Origin: Aquimarina latercula DSM 2041
GTDB lineage: Bacteria; Bacteroidota; Bacteroidia; Flavobacteriales; Flavobacteriaceae
Direction: 5' to 3'
Length of the DNA: 64,000 bases
Assembly (NCBI RefSeq): GCF_000430645.1
Contig: NZ_AUMK01000010.1
Coordinates: forward strand, 62,001 to 126,000
The position numbers and the translations under genes were made by a program. This document shows positions 8,879 to 17,365 of the stretch, one piece after another (within the stretch, counting starts at the first letter, position 1; each line of letters opens with the position of its first letter). The notes beneath the pieces were generated by a model, which was given only the letters and a program-made list of their open reading frames with translations, did no database searches and was not told the DNA's origin.

Positions 8879-10096
8879 CTAAATCTTTTTTATGACGATT
8901 GCAGAATTTGTGCCCCCAAACCCAAATGAATTCGACAAAAATACATCAATTTTTTTATCTACAGTTTCTTTTACCAAATTTAACTTTGACGAATCTTCAT
9001 CAGGAGACTCAAGGTTAATATTAGGCGCTATAAATGAATTGTTTAACATTATTAAAGAATAAACAATCTCACTTGCACCTGCCATCCAACACTCATGCCC
9101 AGTCATTGATTTTGTAGAACTCACATAAGGTCTTGATTCTCCAAAAACTTCATTAATCGCCTTTGCCTCATTTGCATCTCCTATAGGAGTAGATGTAGCA
9201 TGCGCATTAACATAATCAACATCTTCAGGTTTTACATTCGCCTGATCCACTGCTCGTTTCATAGCTCTAGCAGGTCCCTCTTGGTTTGGTGTAGAAATAT
9301 GATCTCCATTAGATGAAAAACCATAACCTACAACTTCTCCCAAAATAGTTGCCCCTCTTTTAACCGCACTTTCATAAGACTCCATAAACAAGGCAGCACC
9401 ACCGCCACTAGGCACTAATCCATCTCTTCCGCTATCAAAGGGTCTCGATGCTTTTGTTGGGTTTTCTTCATTCACAGAAAAAACTCCTAATCCATCAAAA
9501 CTACCAAAGGCGTAATCATTAATTTCTTGAGCACCTCCACACAACACATAATCCTGAAGCCCTTGCTTAATCAACAAATATCCCATTCCAACCGAGTGTG
9601 ATCCACTTGCGCAAGCAGCACTTATTGTAAAATTAACACCTTTCAGTTTAAAAACAGTTGAAAGATTCATTGTTACCGTAGAGTTCATAGACTTAAAAAC
9701 ACCTCCGGAACCTACTAAAGTAGTATCTTTCTTAATTCTTATCTTATCGATTGCTTGCATTACCGACTCTGCAGTGCTATCATTTCCAAATAGCACACCT
9801 ATTTCTTCATTGTCTAAGAACTCTTGATCTACACCTGCTTGATCAAATGCCTGTTTCGTAGCTATATAAGCATACTCAGACTCAGAACCAAAACTTACTC
9901 TTTGCCTTCTACTTAGCTCCTTTTTTAAATTAGGTTTAGGAACGGTTCCTGTCAAAGCTGATCTATAACCAAACTCTTTTCGAGATGGTTCATAAACAAT
10001 GCCAGACTTCCCTTGGTATAATGATTCTTTTACTTCTTCTACATTAGAACCAATACAAGAATATATTCCCATTCCAGTAATAACTACTCTACGCAT
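8879..10096 (-). CDS. Beta-ketoacyl-ACP synthase II-like enzyme (FabF family)
   Basis: A 405-residue condensing enzyme with a full KAS II triad: Cys162 in ISAACASGSH, His299 in NAHATSTPIGD and His334 in STKSMTGHE, plus the C-terminal NSFGFGGTN motif. Length and motifs are canonical, so this is likely the main chain-extending ketosynthase of the polyene. It stands nine bases after fabG and just before the ACP gene, giving an uninterrupted elongation set. A housekeeping fabF role is possible in principle, but the placement inside the pigment operon and the presence of further diverged ketosynthases argue for the pathway enzyme. Confidence 0.93.
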   Translation of the reverse strand: MRRVVITGMGIYSCIGSNVEEVKESLYQGKSGIVYEPSRKEFGYRSALTGTVPKPNLKKELSRRQRVSFGSESEYAYIATKQAFDQAGVDQEFLDNEEIGVLFGNDSTAESVMQAIDKIRIKKDTTLVGSGGVFKSMNSTVTMNLSTVFKLKGVNFTISAACASGSHSVGMGYLLIKQGLQDYVLCGGAQEINDYAFGSFDGLGVFSVNEENPTKASRPFDSGRDGLVPSGGGAALFMESYESAVKRGATILGEVVGYGFSSNGDHISTPNQEGPARAMKRAVDQANVKPEDVDYVNAHATSTPIGDANEAKAINEVFGESRPYVSSTKSMTGHECWMAGASEIVYSLIMLNNSFIAPNINLESPDEDSSKLNLVKETVDKKIDVFLSNSFGFGGTNSAIVIKKI

Positions 10097-10105
10097 ACTA
10101 ATTTC

Positions 10106-10837
10106 TTATGAATAAATTCCTCCATTAATATTCACAACTTCTCCAGTTATATATGAAGCCTTTTTGGAGGCTAAAAAAGATACTAAATCAGCGACCTCTT
10201 CTGCTTCCCCAAAACGATTCACCGGAATCATACGCTTTAATTCTTTTTCATCCATCTCCGCTGTCATATCCGTTTTTATAAAACCTGGTGCAACCGCATT
10301 TACCGTAATTTTCCTTTTTGCTACTTCTTGAGCCAACGCTTTTGTAGCGGCTACCAAAGCACCCTTGGCAGCAGAATAATTAGCTTGTCCAGGTGTTCCT
10401 TTTACTCCAGAAACAGATACAACATTTACAATACGACCATACCTATTAGTTAACATCTTTTGAATCAAGTGATTGGTTACATTATAAAAACCATTCAAAC
10501 TAATATTAAGAACATCATGCCAATCTTCTGGTTTCATCCACATAAATAATCCATCTCTTGTAATTCCCGCATTATTGATAATAATTTCAACAGTAGCATC
10601 TGGATTTTCAGCCATCCAATTATCTAAAACTTTATGTGTATCCTCCCTATCAGCTACATTAAATTTTAATAATGTACACTGCCCTCCTTCATCTTCAATA
10701 ATTTTTTTAGTTTCATTAGCAGCTGTATCATTAGACTGATAATTAATTAAAACAGGGTACTCCAAATCTTTAGCTAACTTAACAGCAATTGCTCTTCCTA
10801 TTCCTCTGGATCCACCAGTTACAAGGGCGTATTTCAT
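10106..10837 (-). CDS. fabG: 3-oxoacyl-ACP reductase, FabG-like SDR
   Basis: A 243-residue short-chain dehydrogenase that reduces 3-oxoacyl-ACP with NADPH. The Rossmann motif TGGSRGIG is at 7-14, NNAG at 88-91 and the catalytic Ser143, Tyr154 and Lys158 are in place (SVSGVKGTPGQANYSAAK). It is the first gene of the long minus-strand operon; the 140-bp gap upstream must hold the operon promoter after the terminator of the WG-repeat gene. Substrate specificity for the polyene chain is inferred from context; the family could not be clearer. Confidence 0.93.
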   Translation of the reverse strand: MKYALVTGGSRGIGRAIAVKLAKDLEYPVLINYQSNDTAANETKKIIEDEGGQCTLLKFNVADREDTHKVLDNWMAENPDATVEIIINNAGITRDGLFMWMKPEDWHDVLNISLNGFYNVTNHLIQKMLTNRYGRIVNVVSVSGVKGTPGQANYSAAKGALVAATKALAQEVAKRKITVNAVAPGFIKTDMTAEMDEKELKRMIPVNRFGEAEEVADLVSFLASKKASYITGEVVNINGGIYS

Positions 10838-10927
10838 TTACATCTTTTTTTTAAGATCAAATAATTATTGAACAATGTTTAAAACAACAATTATTCCAAA
10901 TTAAGATTTAATTAACAATATTAAAAG

Positions 10928-10968
10928 ATTCCTTACAACTTTAACAATCGTCTAATGTTGTAAGGAAT
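10928..10968 (-). terminator. Terminator after the WG-repeat gene
   Basis: A perfect 12-bp inverted repeat, ATTCCTTACAAC and its complement, separated by 17 nt. On the minus strand it follows the WG-repeat stop by about ten bases and is trailed by a T-rich run. It would separate that gene from the pigment operon, whose promoter should lie between here and 10837; no convincing TAnnTTTG box was found there. Confidence 0.6.
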
Positions 10969-10977
10969 ACAAAATAT

Positions 10978-12120
10978 TTATTTAACGTTAACAAAAGGCT
11001 CTGCATTATCAAACCATGTATCACCTAAAAGCTTCCCGTCCGGAGTTAGAAATCCCCACTTTTTTTCATACTTTACACGAGCTAAACCATCCACAAATCC
11101 TTTCTCTGCCGCTCTACCTGACAAAAACCCAAAACTACCTGCAGTGATACCATATTTAGCCTCTATAACTAATTCTCCTTTCAGATTTACAAATCCCCAA
11201 TCTTCAATTTTGACAGGAGCCATTCCATTATTATCGAAATAATCAACATCTGCATATTTGTAATCAATAACCACTTTACCATTAGTATCAATAAAGCCCC
11301 ATTTGTTACCGTCAAAAACACCTGCGTATCCATTTTTAAAAGGTTTCGCTTTCACAAACTGCGGCTCTATAACCCATTTGCCTTCTTTATCAACAAAACC
11401 TATTTTCTCATCCTTTCTTGCAATAGTATAGGTTCCGCCTGTTCTAAAATCCCATATTTTAGTAGCCCCATCAACTTTATTAAAACTGTTGGAAGATGCT
11501 ATTCCAAAAACTTCTTCTCCTTTTTCAGCTCTAGCTACTCCATTCACATAATTACCTATAGATGTATATTCTGGTTTAATTACTATAGCTCCTTTATTAT
11601 CTATAATACCCCACTGACCAGATTGGCTTGCAAATCTGGCATAACCATTCTGAAATCCTTTGATAGTCTTATATTGTGGTTTTACAATGACTTCTCCCTT
11701 TGGATTCATTAATCCAACCATCTTGCCTTCTCTAACAAAAGCAACTCCTTCTTTAAAAGGATATATTTTTTCGGCATTAGAGTACGTCAACTCTTTACCT
11801 TCTTTATCAATGTATTGCCATTTCTTATTTTTCAATACCATAGCAACTCCATTATTAAAATCCTTTGCTTTATCAAATTGGGCTTCTAACAACCATTTTC
11901 CATCTGGGTTGATGTATCCCCATTTTTTACCCTCCAAAACCAATGCAACTCCATCAGCAAAACTATTTGCTTTCTTGAATTGAGGTTGGATAACAAACTC
12001 GGCTTTTTTATTAATGTACCCAAACTTTCCATCCTTCCTAGCTTTTGCTAGTTGTTGAGAAAACAAGGTTTGTAAACCAAATACTAATGCTAGTGTAATT
12101 AAAAGTGCTTTTTTCATCAT
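10978..12120 (-). CDS. Secreted WG-repeat protein
   Basis: A 380-residue protein with a clear signal peptide (MMKKALLITLALVFGLQTLFSQQ) and about ten tandem WG repeats. Each unit is roughly 22-45 residues, with the pattern (K/R)WGYI(N/D)xxGKxVIxPxF and then a short variable stretch. WG repeats form a beta-rich binding fold and have no known catalysis. It stands alone between the pigment operon and the ammonia-lyase gene, with its own terminator, so a role in pigment assembly is not evident. It would be periplasmic or surface exposed. Two adjacent ATG codons are possible starts. Confidence 0.85.
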   Translation of the reverse strand: MMKKALLITLALVFGLQTLFSQQLAKARKDGKFGYINKKAEFVIQPQFKKANSFADGVALVLEGKKWGYINPDGKWLLEAQFDKAKDFNNGVAMVLKNKKWQYIDKEGKELTYSNAEKIYPFKEGVAFVREGKMVGLMNPKGEVIVKPQYKTIKGFQNGYARFASQSGQWGIIDNKGAIVIKPEYTSIGNYVNGVARAEKGEEVFGIASSNSFNKVDGATKIWDFRTGGTYTIARKDEKIGFVDKEGKWVIEPQFVKAKPFKNGYAGVFDGNKWGFIDTNGKVVIDYKYADVDYFDNNGMAPVKIEDWGFVNLKGELVIEAKYGITAGSFGFLSGRAAEKGFVDGLARVKYEKKWGFLTPDGKLLGDTWFDNAEPFVNVK

Positions 12121-12215
12121 ATCTATATTTAAGGTTTATTTTTAGTACAAATAAAAAAGCATAGGTTAACATGCTTTCTTATATTAATAAATAAATTAAA
12201 TCTTAATCAAATAAT

Positions 12216-13745
12216 CTAATAGGCATCATTTTCTTTAAGGTAGTCTTTAACCTCCTGAACAAATGGATAAGTAACATAATCCTTCGTAAACGGAGGAACA
12301 ATTTTTTTAATATCCTTAACTAACTTTTGAGTTCTACTAGATAACTTATCTCCAAAATCAAGATATTCTAACGCCTGAACTATTGTCATTAACTCAATAG
12401 CTAACACCTCGAATGTATTCTCTATTACTGTTTTGGTCATATTCGCTGCATTGGTTCCCATACTAACAATATCTTGATTATCATTATTATTAGGAATACT
12501 GTGCACATACATTGGGTTGGAAAGAGTCTGGTTTTCTGCAGTTGTAGAAACCGCTGTAAACTGTATCCCTTGCATCCCAAAATTGAATCCTAGTTTACCT
12601 AAATTAGCAAATGGTGGTAGTATATCATTTAGCTTAGAGTTCAACAGATAATTTAACTGACGCTCTGCAAGCATTGATAATTTAGTGACAACAAGTTTTA
12701 GCTTATCCATCTCTAAAGAAACATAATCTCCATGAAAATTACCTCCGTGATATACATGCTTAGTTTCTACATCTATTATTGGATTGTCATTCGCTGAATT
12801 TAATTCTTCAATCAAAATCCTACCCACATGTTTAATCGTATCACAAACAGGCCCTAAAATTTGTGGAACACAACGTAAAGAATAATATTCCTGAACTTTT
12901 TCCTTGAAATAAGTATCTCCGTTTTGACCAGAATACAAATGCTTTGTTCTATCTCTTGTTAACTTACTATCTGATAAATGTTCACGCATTTTACGCGCAA
13001 TATTCTGTTGTCCTAAATGTAATTTACTGTGATTCAATTCTTCAGAAAGGTGATCATCATACGCTTCAACAATCTCATTTATAGCTGAAGAACAAGCTAT
13101 AGACCAATCTAGCAATTTTTGAGCATTAATAACATTAACGATACCGATTCCAGTCATCGCCGACGTACCATTCATTAAAGCTAATCCTTCTCGAATCTTT
13201 ACCTCAATTGGTTTAAGTCCTAATTCTTTAAAAACTTCTGCAGTTTCTCTTCTTTCTCCTTTATAAAAAACTTCTCCTTCACCAATTAGTACCAATGCTA
13301 AATGCGCTAATTGAACTAAATCACCACTTGCACCCACTCCTCCATGTTCGAAAATCAATGGTGTTACATCATGATTTATCAAATCTTTCAAGCCATTAAC
13401 AACTGTTGTATTAACTCCTGATTTCCCTAAAGACAAGGTGTTTAATCTCGCTAACATTAATGCTTTCACATAATCAGGCTCCATCGCTTTACCCGTTCCA
13501 GATGAGTGGCTTCTAATTAAATTGAATTGCAATTCAATCCTATCCTTATCATCTATTTTATATTGGGCCATTGGTCCAAATCCGGTATTTACACCGTAGA
13601 TTACTTTGTTTTCAGAAAATTTCTCCAGAAATTTAAAGCTATCATCAACTCTATTGATTATAGAATCATCTATCGTTAGCTCTTCTTGATTAAAAATAAC
13701 ACTTAGGAAATCTTTAATTTCCAACCTTTCTTTTAGTATTAGCAT
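12216..13745 (-). CDS. Tyrosine ammonia-lyase (aromatic amino acid lyase family)
   Basis: A 509-residue HAL/PAL-family enzyme that eliminates ammonia from tyrosine to give 4-coumarate, the starter for the flexirubin polyene. The MIO cofactor forms from the Ala-Ser-Gly at 139-141 (GGVGASGDLVQ) and the catalytic Tyr loop is YGVNTGFGP near residue 50. The substrate-loop sequence NLIRSHSSGTGK matches what I recall of the characterised Flavobacterium johnsoniae tyrosine ammonia-lyase. I begin at the ATG at 13745, not the TTG 24 codons upstream: it gives the family length and lies about 35 nt after a good promoter. Histidine as substrate cannot be excluded from sequence alone. Confidence 0.88.
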   Translation of the reverse strand: MLILKERLEIKDFLSVIFNQEELTIDDSIINRVDDSFKFLEKFSENKVIYGVNTGFGPMAQYKIDDKDRIELQFNLIRSHSSGTGKAMEPDYVKALMLARLNTLSLGKSGVNTTVVNGLKDLINHDVTPLIFEHGGVGASGDLVQLAHLALVLIGEGEVFYKGERRETAEVFKELGLKPIEVKIREGLALMNGTSAMTGIGIVNVINAQKLLDWSIACSSAINEIVEAYDDHLSEELNHSKLHLGQQNIARKMREHLSDSKLTRDRTKHLYSGQNGDTYFKEKVQEYYSLRCVPQILGPVCDTIKHVGRILIEELNSANDNPIIDVETKHVYHGGNFHGDYVSLEMDKLKLVVTKLSMLAERQLNYLLNSKLNDILPPFANLGKLGFNFGMQGIQFTAVSTTAENQTLSNPMYVHSIPNNNDNQDIVSMGTNAANMTKTVIENTFEVLAIELMTIVQALEYLDFGDKLSSRTQKLVKDIKKIVPPFTKDYVTYPFVQEVKDYLKENDAY

Positions 13746-13786
13746 TCGCGAATTAGTAAGTTTTTTCCAATATTTGTAAAAAAATT

Positions 13787-13818
13787 CAAGTTTACTCTCT
13801 ATTTTTACAGAGGGCAAA
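13787..13818 (-). promoter_or_regulatory. Promoter of the ammonia-lyase gene
   Basis: On the minus strand, TTTG (13818-13815), a 20-nt spacer and TAAACTTG (13794-13787) match the Bacteroidetes consensus TTTG-N19/20-TAnnTTTG with one mismatch. Transcription would begin near 13780, leaving a 35-nt leader before the ATG at 13745. This decides against the TTG start at 13817, which lies upstream of the promoter. Confidence 0.6.
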
Positions 13819-13848
13819 TGTAATGTATTTAAAGTACCTTTGAAAATT

Positions 13849-15090
13849 ATGAAAAAAGAAAATGTAGATGTGCTAGTAATCGGTGCCGGTCCTTCTGGTA
13901 GCGTTAGCGCGGCTTATCTTAACAAACATGGAATTAACGTTAAGGTGGTTGAAAAAACAAAATTCCCTCGATTTCAGGTAGGAGAAAGTCTGATTCCTAG
14001 ATGTATGGATAATTTTGAAGAAGCTGGTCTTCTAGATTGCCTTATGAAACAAGGGTATGAGAAAAAATATGGTGCTAGATTTATTAAGGATGGAGTCACT
14101 GGGAGTTTCGATTTTAGTAAAAAGTATGGAGATGGTTGGGATTGGACTTGGCAAGTTCCAAGAGATCATTTTGACAAAACTCTGATCGATGAAGCAATTC
14201 GACAAGGAGTAAGTGTAGATTTTGAAACTGAAGTAACTAATGTAGAATTTAACGGAACAGATTCGTTAACCACAGTAAAACACAAAGACGGTTCTGAAAG
14301 TCAGATAGAAGCAAAATTCATTATAGATTCTAGTGGTTTTGGACGTGTTGTTGCAAGACAACTTGGCCTTGAAGCTCCCTCTAAATTAGCAGAACACGGA
14401 TCCATTTTTACACAAGTAAAAGACATCAAAAGACCTGAGGGAATAGAAGGTACAACTATTACATTTGAAATTATCGAAACTGAAGTATGGTTTTGGTATA
14501 TCCCTTTTTCTAATGGTAATACCAGTATTGGATTTGTTGGACCGATGGAATGGATTAATAAATTCGAAGGAAATAAAACAGAAGTTTTACAAGAAATGAT
14601 GAAAACTTCTCCTTATTACTATGAGCAGTTTAAAGACGTTCCTTATTTGTTCGAACCTTATAAAGTAGAAAATATTGCAAAAAATGTAACAAAATTATTT
14701 GGTAATGGCTTCGTCTTAACTGGTAATAGTGCTGAGTTTCTTGACCCTGTATTTTCATCAGGGGTATCTTTTGCAACAGAAACAGGTCTTTTATCTGCTA
14801 AATTAGCTATCAAACAACTGAACAATGAAGAAGTTGATTGGCAAACTGATTTTGTAGATTATATGAGACAAGGAGTTGATGTATTTACAACTTATGTAAA
14901 AGAATGGTACACAGGAAATTTGCAAAAAATTATTTTTCATGATAAACCAAATGAAGATTTTAAAGAACAAATCTGCGCAGTGCTTGCTGGTTATGTTTGG
15001 GATAAAACAAACCCATTTGTTAAAAAGCATAATCACATTGTAAGAAATGTAGCAAAGCTTGTAGAAATGGAAGAAAATATGTCAGAATAG
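13849..15090 (+). CDS. Flavin-dependent halogenase/monooxygenase-like oxidoreductase
   Basis: A 413-residue FAD enzyme of the tryptophan/phenol halogenase superfamily. The dinucleotide-binding GAGPSG is at 12-17 and the halogenase hallmark WxWxIP is present as WFWYIP at 214-219. A Lys at 73 (EKKYGARF) stands where the catalytic lysine of phenol halogenases is expected, though I cannot verify the alignment. GNSAEFLDPVFSSG forms the C-terminal FAD contact. It would chlorinate or hydroxylate the aryl end of the flexirubin. The frame can be opened at a TTG three codons earlier, but the ATG is preferred. It is divergent from the ammonia-lyase and convergent with the next gene. Confidence 0.85.
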   Translation: MKKENVDVLVIGAGPSGSVSAAYLNKHGINVKVVEKTKFPRFQVGESLIPRCMDNFEEAGLLDCLMKQGYEKKYGARFIKDGVTGSFDFSKKYGDGWDWTWQVPRDHFDKTLIDEAIRQGVSVDFETEVTNVEFNGTDSLTTVKHKDGSESQIEAKFIIDSSGFGRVVARQLGLEAPSKLAEHGSIFTQVKDIKRPEGIEGTTITFEIIETEVWFWYIPFSNGNTSIGFVGPMEWINKFEGNKTEVLQEMMKTSPYYYEQFKDVPYLFEPYKVENIAKNVTKLFGNGFVLTGNSAEFLDPVFSSGVSFATETGLLSAKLAIKQLNNEEVDWQTDFVDYMRQGVDVFTTYVKEWYTGNLQKIIFHDKPNEDFKEQICAVLAGYVWDKTNPFVKKHNHIVRNVAKLVEMEENMSE

Positions 15091-15104
15091 TTTTTCTGAC
15101 AACA

Positions 15105-15142
15105 ATAATAAAAAAGGAGGCAATTGCCTCCTTTTTTATTAT
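15105..15142. terminator. Bidirectional terminator between convergent genes
   Basis: A perfect 19-bp palindrome centred on CAATTG: an A-rich arm with GGAGG and its complement CCTCC followed by T6. Since the flanking genes converge here, the A and T tracts can serve as U-tracts on either strand. Confidence 0.85.
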
Positions 15143-15171
15143 GTACCTATATTATTAATTCTTAGCAGTTA

Positions 15172-16761
15172 TTATTTAGCCAAAGAAACTTTTAGCAACA
15201 AGTTATTCTTTTTACCATCATAAGCTTCAAAAATCATGTCTTGATTAGGTAAAATCGCGGCTTTGTACACTTCTAAATTATCTAAACGTGAATTTCTAAT
15301 GTCACTACCTGTAAGAATAGGTTCTTTAATAACTTCTCCAGTAGCATCATCAATAGTGTATGATGTTAGATAAAGAAACTCTTTTTTACCATCAAAATAC
15401 CTCGTTGGGTACTCATCAAAAGATCTTTTAAGATTGGTAAAATCATCTATATAGAATAAATAATGTTTACCTAGGTTTTTAAAATTAATATAAGACATAC
15501 TCTTTTTACCTCTAGCTCCTGTTTGATACTTAGGCAATCTATGAAACCATTTCACATCACCTTCAGAAGAAATTTTAGAAGCAATTACATCTCTGTAATA
15601 ATATTTATATGTTGTTCTAGAACCAGAAGAACTTGATGTAGTAAATGATTCAACATATCGTTGTTCTCCCAAAATCACAAAACTGGCATCATCGTTATAA
15701 ACAACATTATTCACCTTTAAACTTTCAAAATCAAGCTTATCTTTTTCATCCTGGGTACCTTCATTAATCCTTGTCTCTCTTTTTAAAGCATAGTCCTGAA
15801 CAATAGTTGTAGGAATATCACTTTTAATAACAGAAGAAACAACTCCAGAGACATCTAACTTTGCAGAAAACAAGCCAGTAGCTTCTACCTTATTATCATT
15901 TTTAGCATAAAAACCTGAAACACTCATTTTACCTTGCTTGTCTAGACCAATCACAGCATCCATTATAGATCTTCCAGGTAATTCTATTTTGCTTTTAATG
16001 ATTTCTTTAGGGTCTTCCTTTATTTTAAAAACTTCAGTTCTATAAGAATACTCTAATTTATTTTTTTCTTCAGCATTAGAACTAAAAACAGAAGCTGTCA
16101 TATAGAAACTCCCTTCATTATCAATAGCAAAATCCTCATTTTCCAACCACTTATTAGCATAAGGTAATTTTACTTTTCGACTCCAAATAAGCTTCAAACT
16201 AGAATCATATACACTAATTCCTATTTTATCAGCTTTATCATTTGCTGTTTTAACTCTAAACAACACTAATAATTTAGTTCCATCAAATGATTTCTTAAAA
16301 ACAAACTTGTTAATTCTTCCTCCAGCATCAAAACCATAGGTACTTTTAAAACCTACATCATTATTAATATTTTCTTTATCACTCCCTACCAAAATTGGTT
16401 TCTCTGCTATAATACCTGTAAGAGATATTTTTTGAGCATAAACTTTATCTTTAATAGTATAGAAAGCCACAGCCTTCCCATTAAGATCCATAACAGTCTG
16501 AAAATCTCCTTTATCCTCTATAACCTGTCTTTTCTTTACTTCTTCTTTTAAATCTTCTAAAGAAAAGCGTTGAATTGTCATATCCTTTCTTCCTTTTTTA
16601 ATAGCAACCATTCTATTTCCTGAAGCCACATAATAAGAATTAGCACTTTTAATTCTTTTATACTTCTCTCCTATTTTAAAATCAAAATCCTTAGAAAGAA
16701 CAGGTTTTTGAGCATAAGAATACCCGCATAGAAAAATTGTTAAAAATAATAGGTGTTTCAT
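15172..16761 (-). CDS. Secreted protein of unknown function
   Basis: A 529-residue protein beginning with a signal peptide (MKHLLFLTIFLCGYSYAQ). I use this start; the open frame extends 20 codons upstream from a GTG, but those codons would bury the signal sequence. The mature part is rich in beta strands and short repeats that describe residues such as KVYAQKI, VSVYDSSLKLIWSRKVKL and KISSEGDVKWFHRLPKY, reminiscent of beta-propeller proteins of Bacteroidetes. No catalytic motif was recognised. It is a single-gene unit closed by the shared terminator. A TATATTTG box lies on the minus strand at 16828-16821, about 55 nt upstream of the start. Confidence 0.75.
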   Translation of the reverse strand: MKHLLFLTIFLCGYSYAQKPVLSKDFDFKIGEKYKRIKSANSYYVASGNRMVAIKKGRKDMTIQRFSLEDLKEEVKKRQVIEDKGDFQTVMDLNGKAVAFYTIKDKVYAQKISLTGIIAEKPILVGSDKENINNDVGFKSTYGFDAGGRINKFVFKKSFDGTKLLVLFRVKTANDKADKIGISVYDSSLKLIWSRKVKLPYANKWLENEDFAIDNEGSFYMTASVFSSNAEEKNKLEYSYRTEVFKIKEDPKEIIKSKIELPGRSIMDAVIGLDKQGKMSVSGFYAKNDNKVEATGLFSAKLDVSGVVSSVIKSDIPTTIVQDYALKRETRINEGTQDEKDKLDFESLKVNNVVYNDDASFVILGEQRYVESFTTSSSSGSRTTYKYYYRDVIASKISSEGDVKWFHRLPKYQTGARGKKSMSYINFKNLGKHYLFYIDDFTNLKRSFDEYPTRYFDGKKEFLYLTSYTIDDATGEVIKEPILTGSDIRNSRLDNLEVYKAAILPNQDMIFEAYDGKKNNLLLKVSLAK

Positions 16762-16970
16762 ATTAAGTACTGAAAGGGTTTTGTCTAAATTCATAACATC
16801 TAACATTAGGTCAAGTATCACAAATATATGATTCTTGATTGAAACTACTGTTTTTGGAAATTTTTAAACTAAAATTAGATGTTTCAGAAAAATATTTCAG
16901 CCAAAGAAAACTGATTTTCAACTTTTTAAAAAAGCGTCATTAATAAATTAAAAATAATGCAAAAAAAATG

Positions 16971-17001
16971 TTGCATTGTAGATTCATAAAAGCTACATTT
17001 G
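16971..17001 (+). promoter_or_regulatory. Promoter of the tRNA-Ser/tRNA-Pro unit
   Basis: TTG at 16971-16973, a 20-nt spacer and TACATTTG at 16994-17001 fit the Bacteroidetes promoter consensus exactly in the -7 box. The first tRNA begins 50 nt downstream. Confidence 0.7.
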
Positions 17002-17050
17002 CATCCGCATTTGAAATATTAATGTGTAGTTCTTAATCAATTTTGATTTC

Positions 17051-17134
17051 GGAGAGGTGCCAGAGTGGTAATGGAGCAGATTGCTAATCTGTCAACGCGT
17101 AAGTGTTGCCAGGGTTCGAATCCCTGTCTCTCCG
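17051..17134 (+). tRNA. tRNA-Ser (anticodon GCT)
   Basis: A complete cloverleaf with a long variable arm, as expected for a class II tRNA. The acceptor pairs GGAGAGG with TCTCTCC (last pair G-U), the discriminator is G, the anticodon loop is TTGCTAA closed by CAGA/TCTG, and the T arm is CAGGG-TTCGAAT-CCCTG. CCA is not encoded. Confidence 0.95.
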
Positions 17135-17165
17135 CAATAACTTTTGAGTATTATTTTTCAAAATT

Positions 17166-17240
17166 CGGGGTGTAGCGTAGCCCGGTTATCGCGCCGCGTT
17201 TGGGACGCGGAGGTCGCAGGTTCGAATCCTGCCACCCCGA
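17166..17240 (+). tRNA. tRNA-Pro (anticodon TGG), integration target
   Basis: The acceptor pairs CGGGGTG with CACCCCG, the discriminator is A, the anticodon loop is TTTGGGA closed by CCGCG/CGCGG, and the T arm is GCAGG-TTCGAAT-CCTGC. CCA is not encoded. The adjoining integrase gene and the tRNA-3'-end-like sequence behind that gene mark this tRNA as the attachment target of the neighbouring element. Confidence 0.95.
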
Positions 17241-17247
17241 CAAAAGT

Positions 17248-17285
17248 AAACCGTTCATTTTCAGTAGTTAATGAACGGTTTTTTG
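17248..17285 (+). terminator. Terminator of the tRNA unit
   Basis: AAACCGTTCATT pairs with AATGAACGGTTT around a 10-nt loop and runs into T6. It stands seven bases after tRNA-Pro and ends the tRNA transcript before the integrase gene. Confidence 0.85.
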
Positions 17286-17365
17286 TTTCTACACGACAGG
17301 GGTCGGCAGTAAAGTCGTCAGTTTATAGTATATTTGGTCTAGTACCAAAGGATATATACGAAGAT

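Noticed and set aside
16961..16975. TGCA-N10-TGCA upstream of tRNA-Ser as another metal operator
   Set aside because: The spacing differs from N7 and the gene context is unrelated; it overlaps the -33 element of the tRNA promoter by chance.
17144..17365. Upstream extension of the integrase frame through tRNA-Pro
   Set aside because: It covers the tRNA gene and its terminator; the ATG at 17366 begins the conserved integrase N-terminus.
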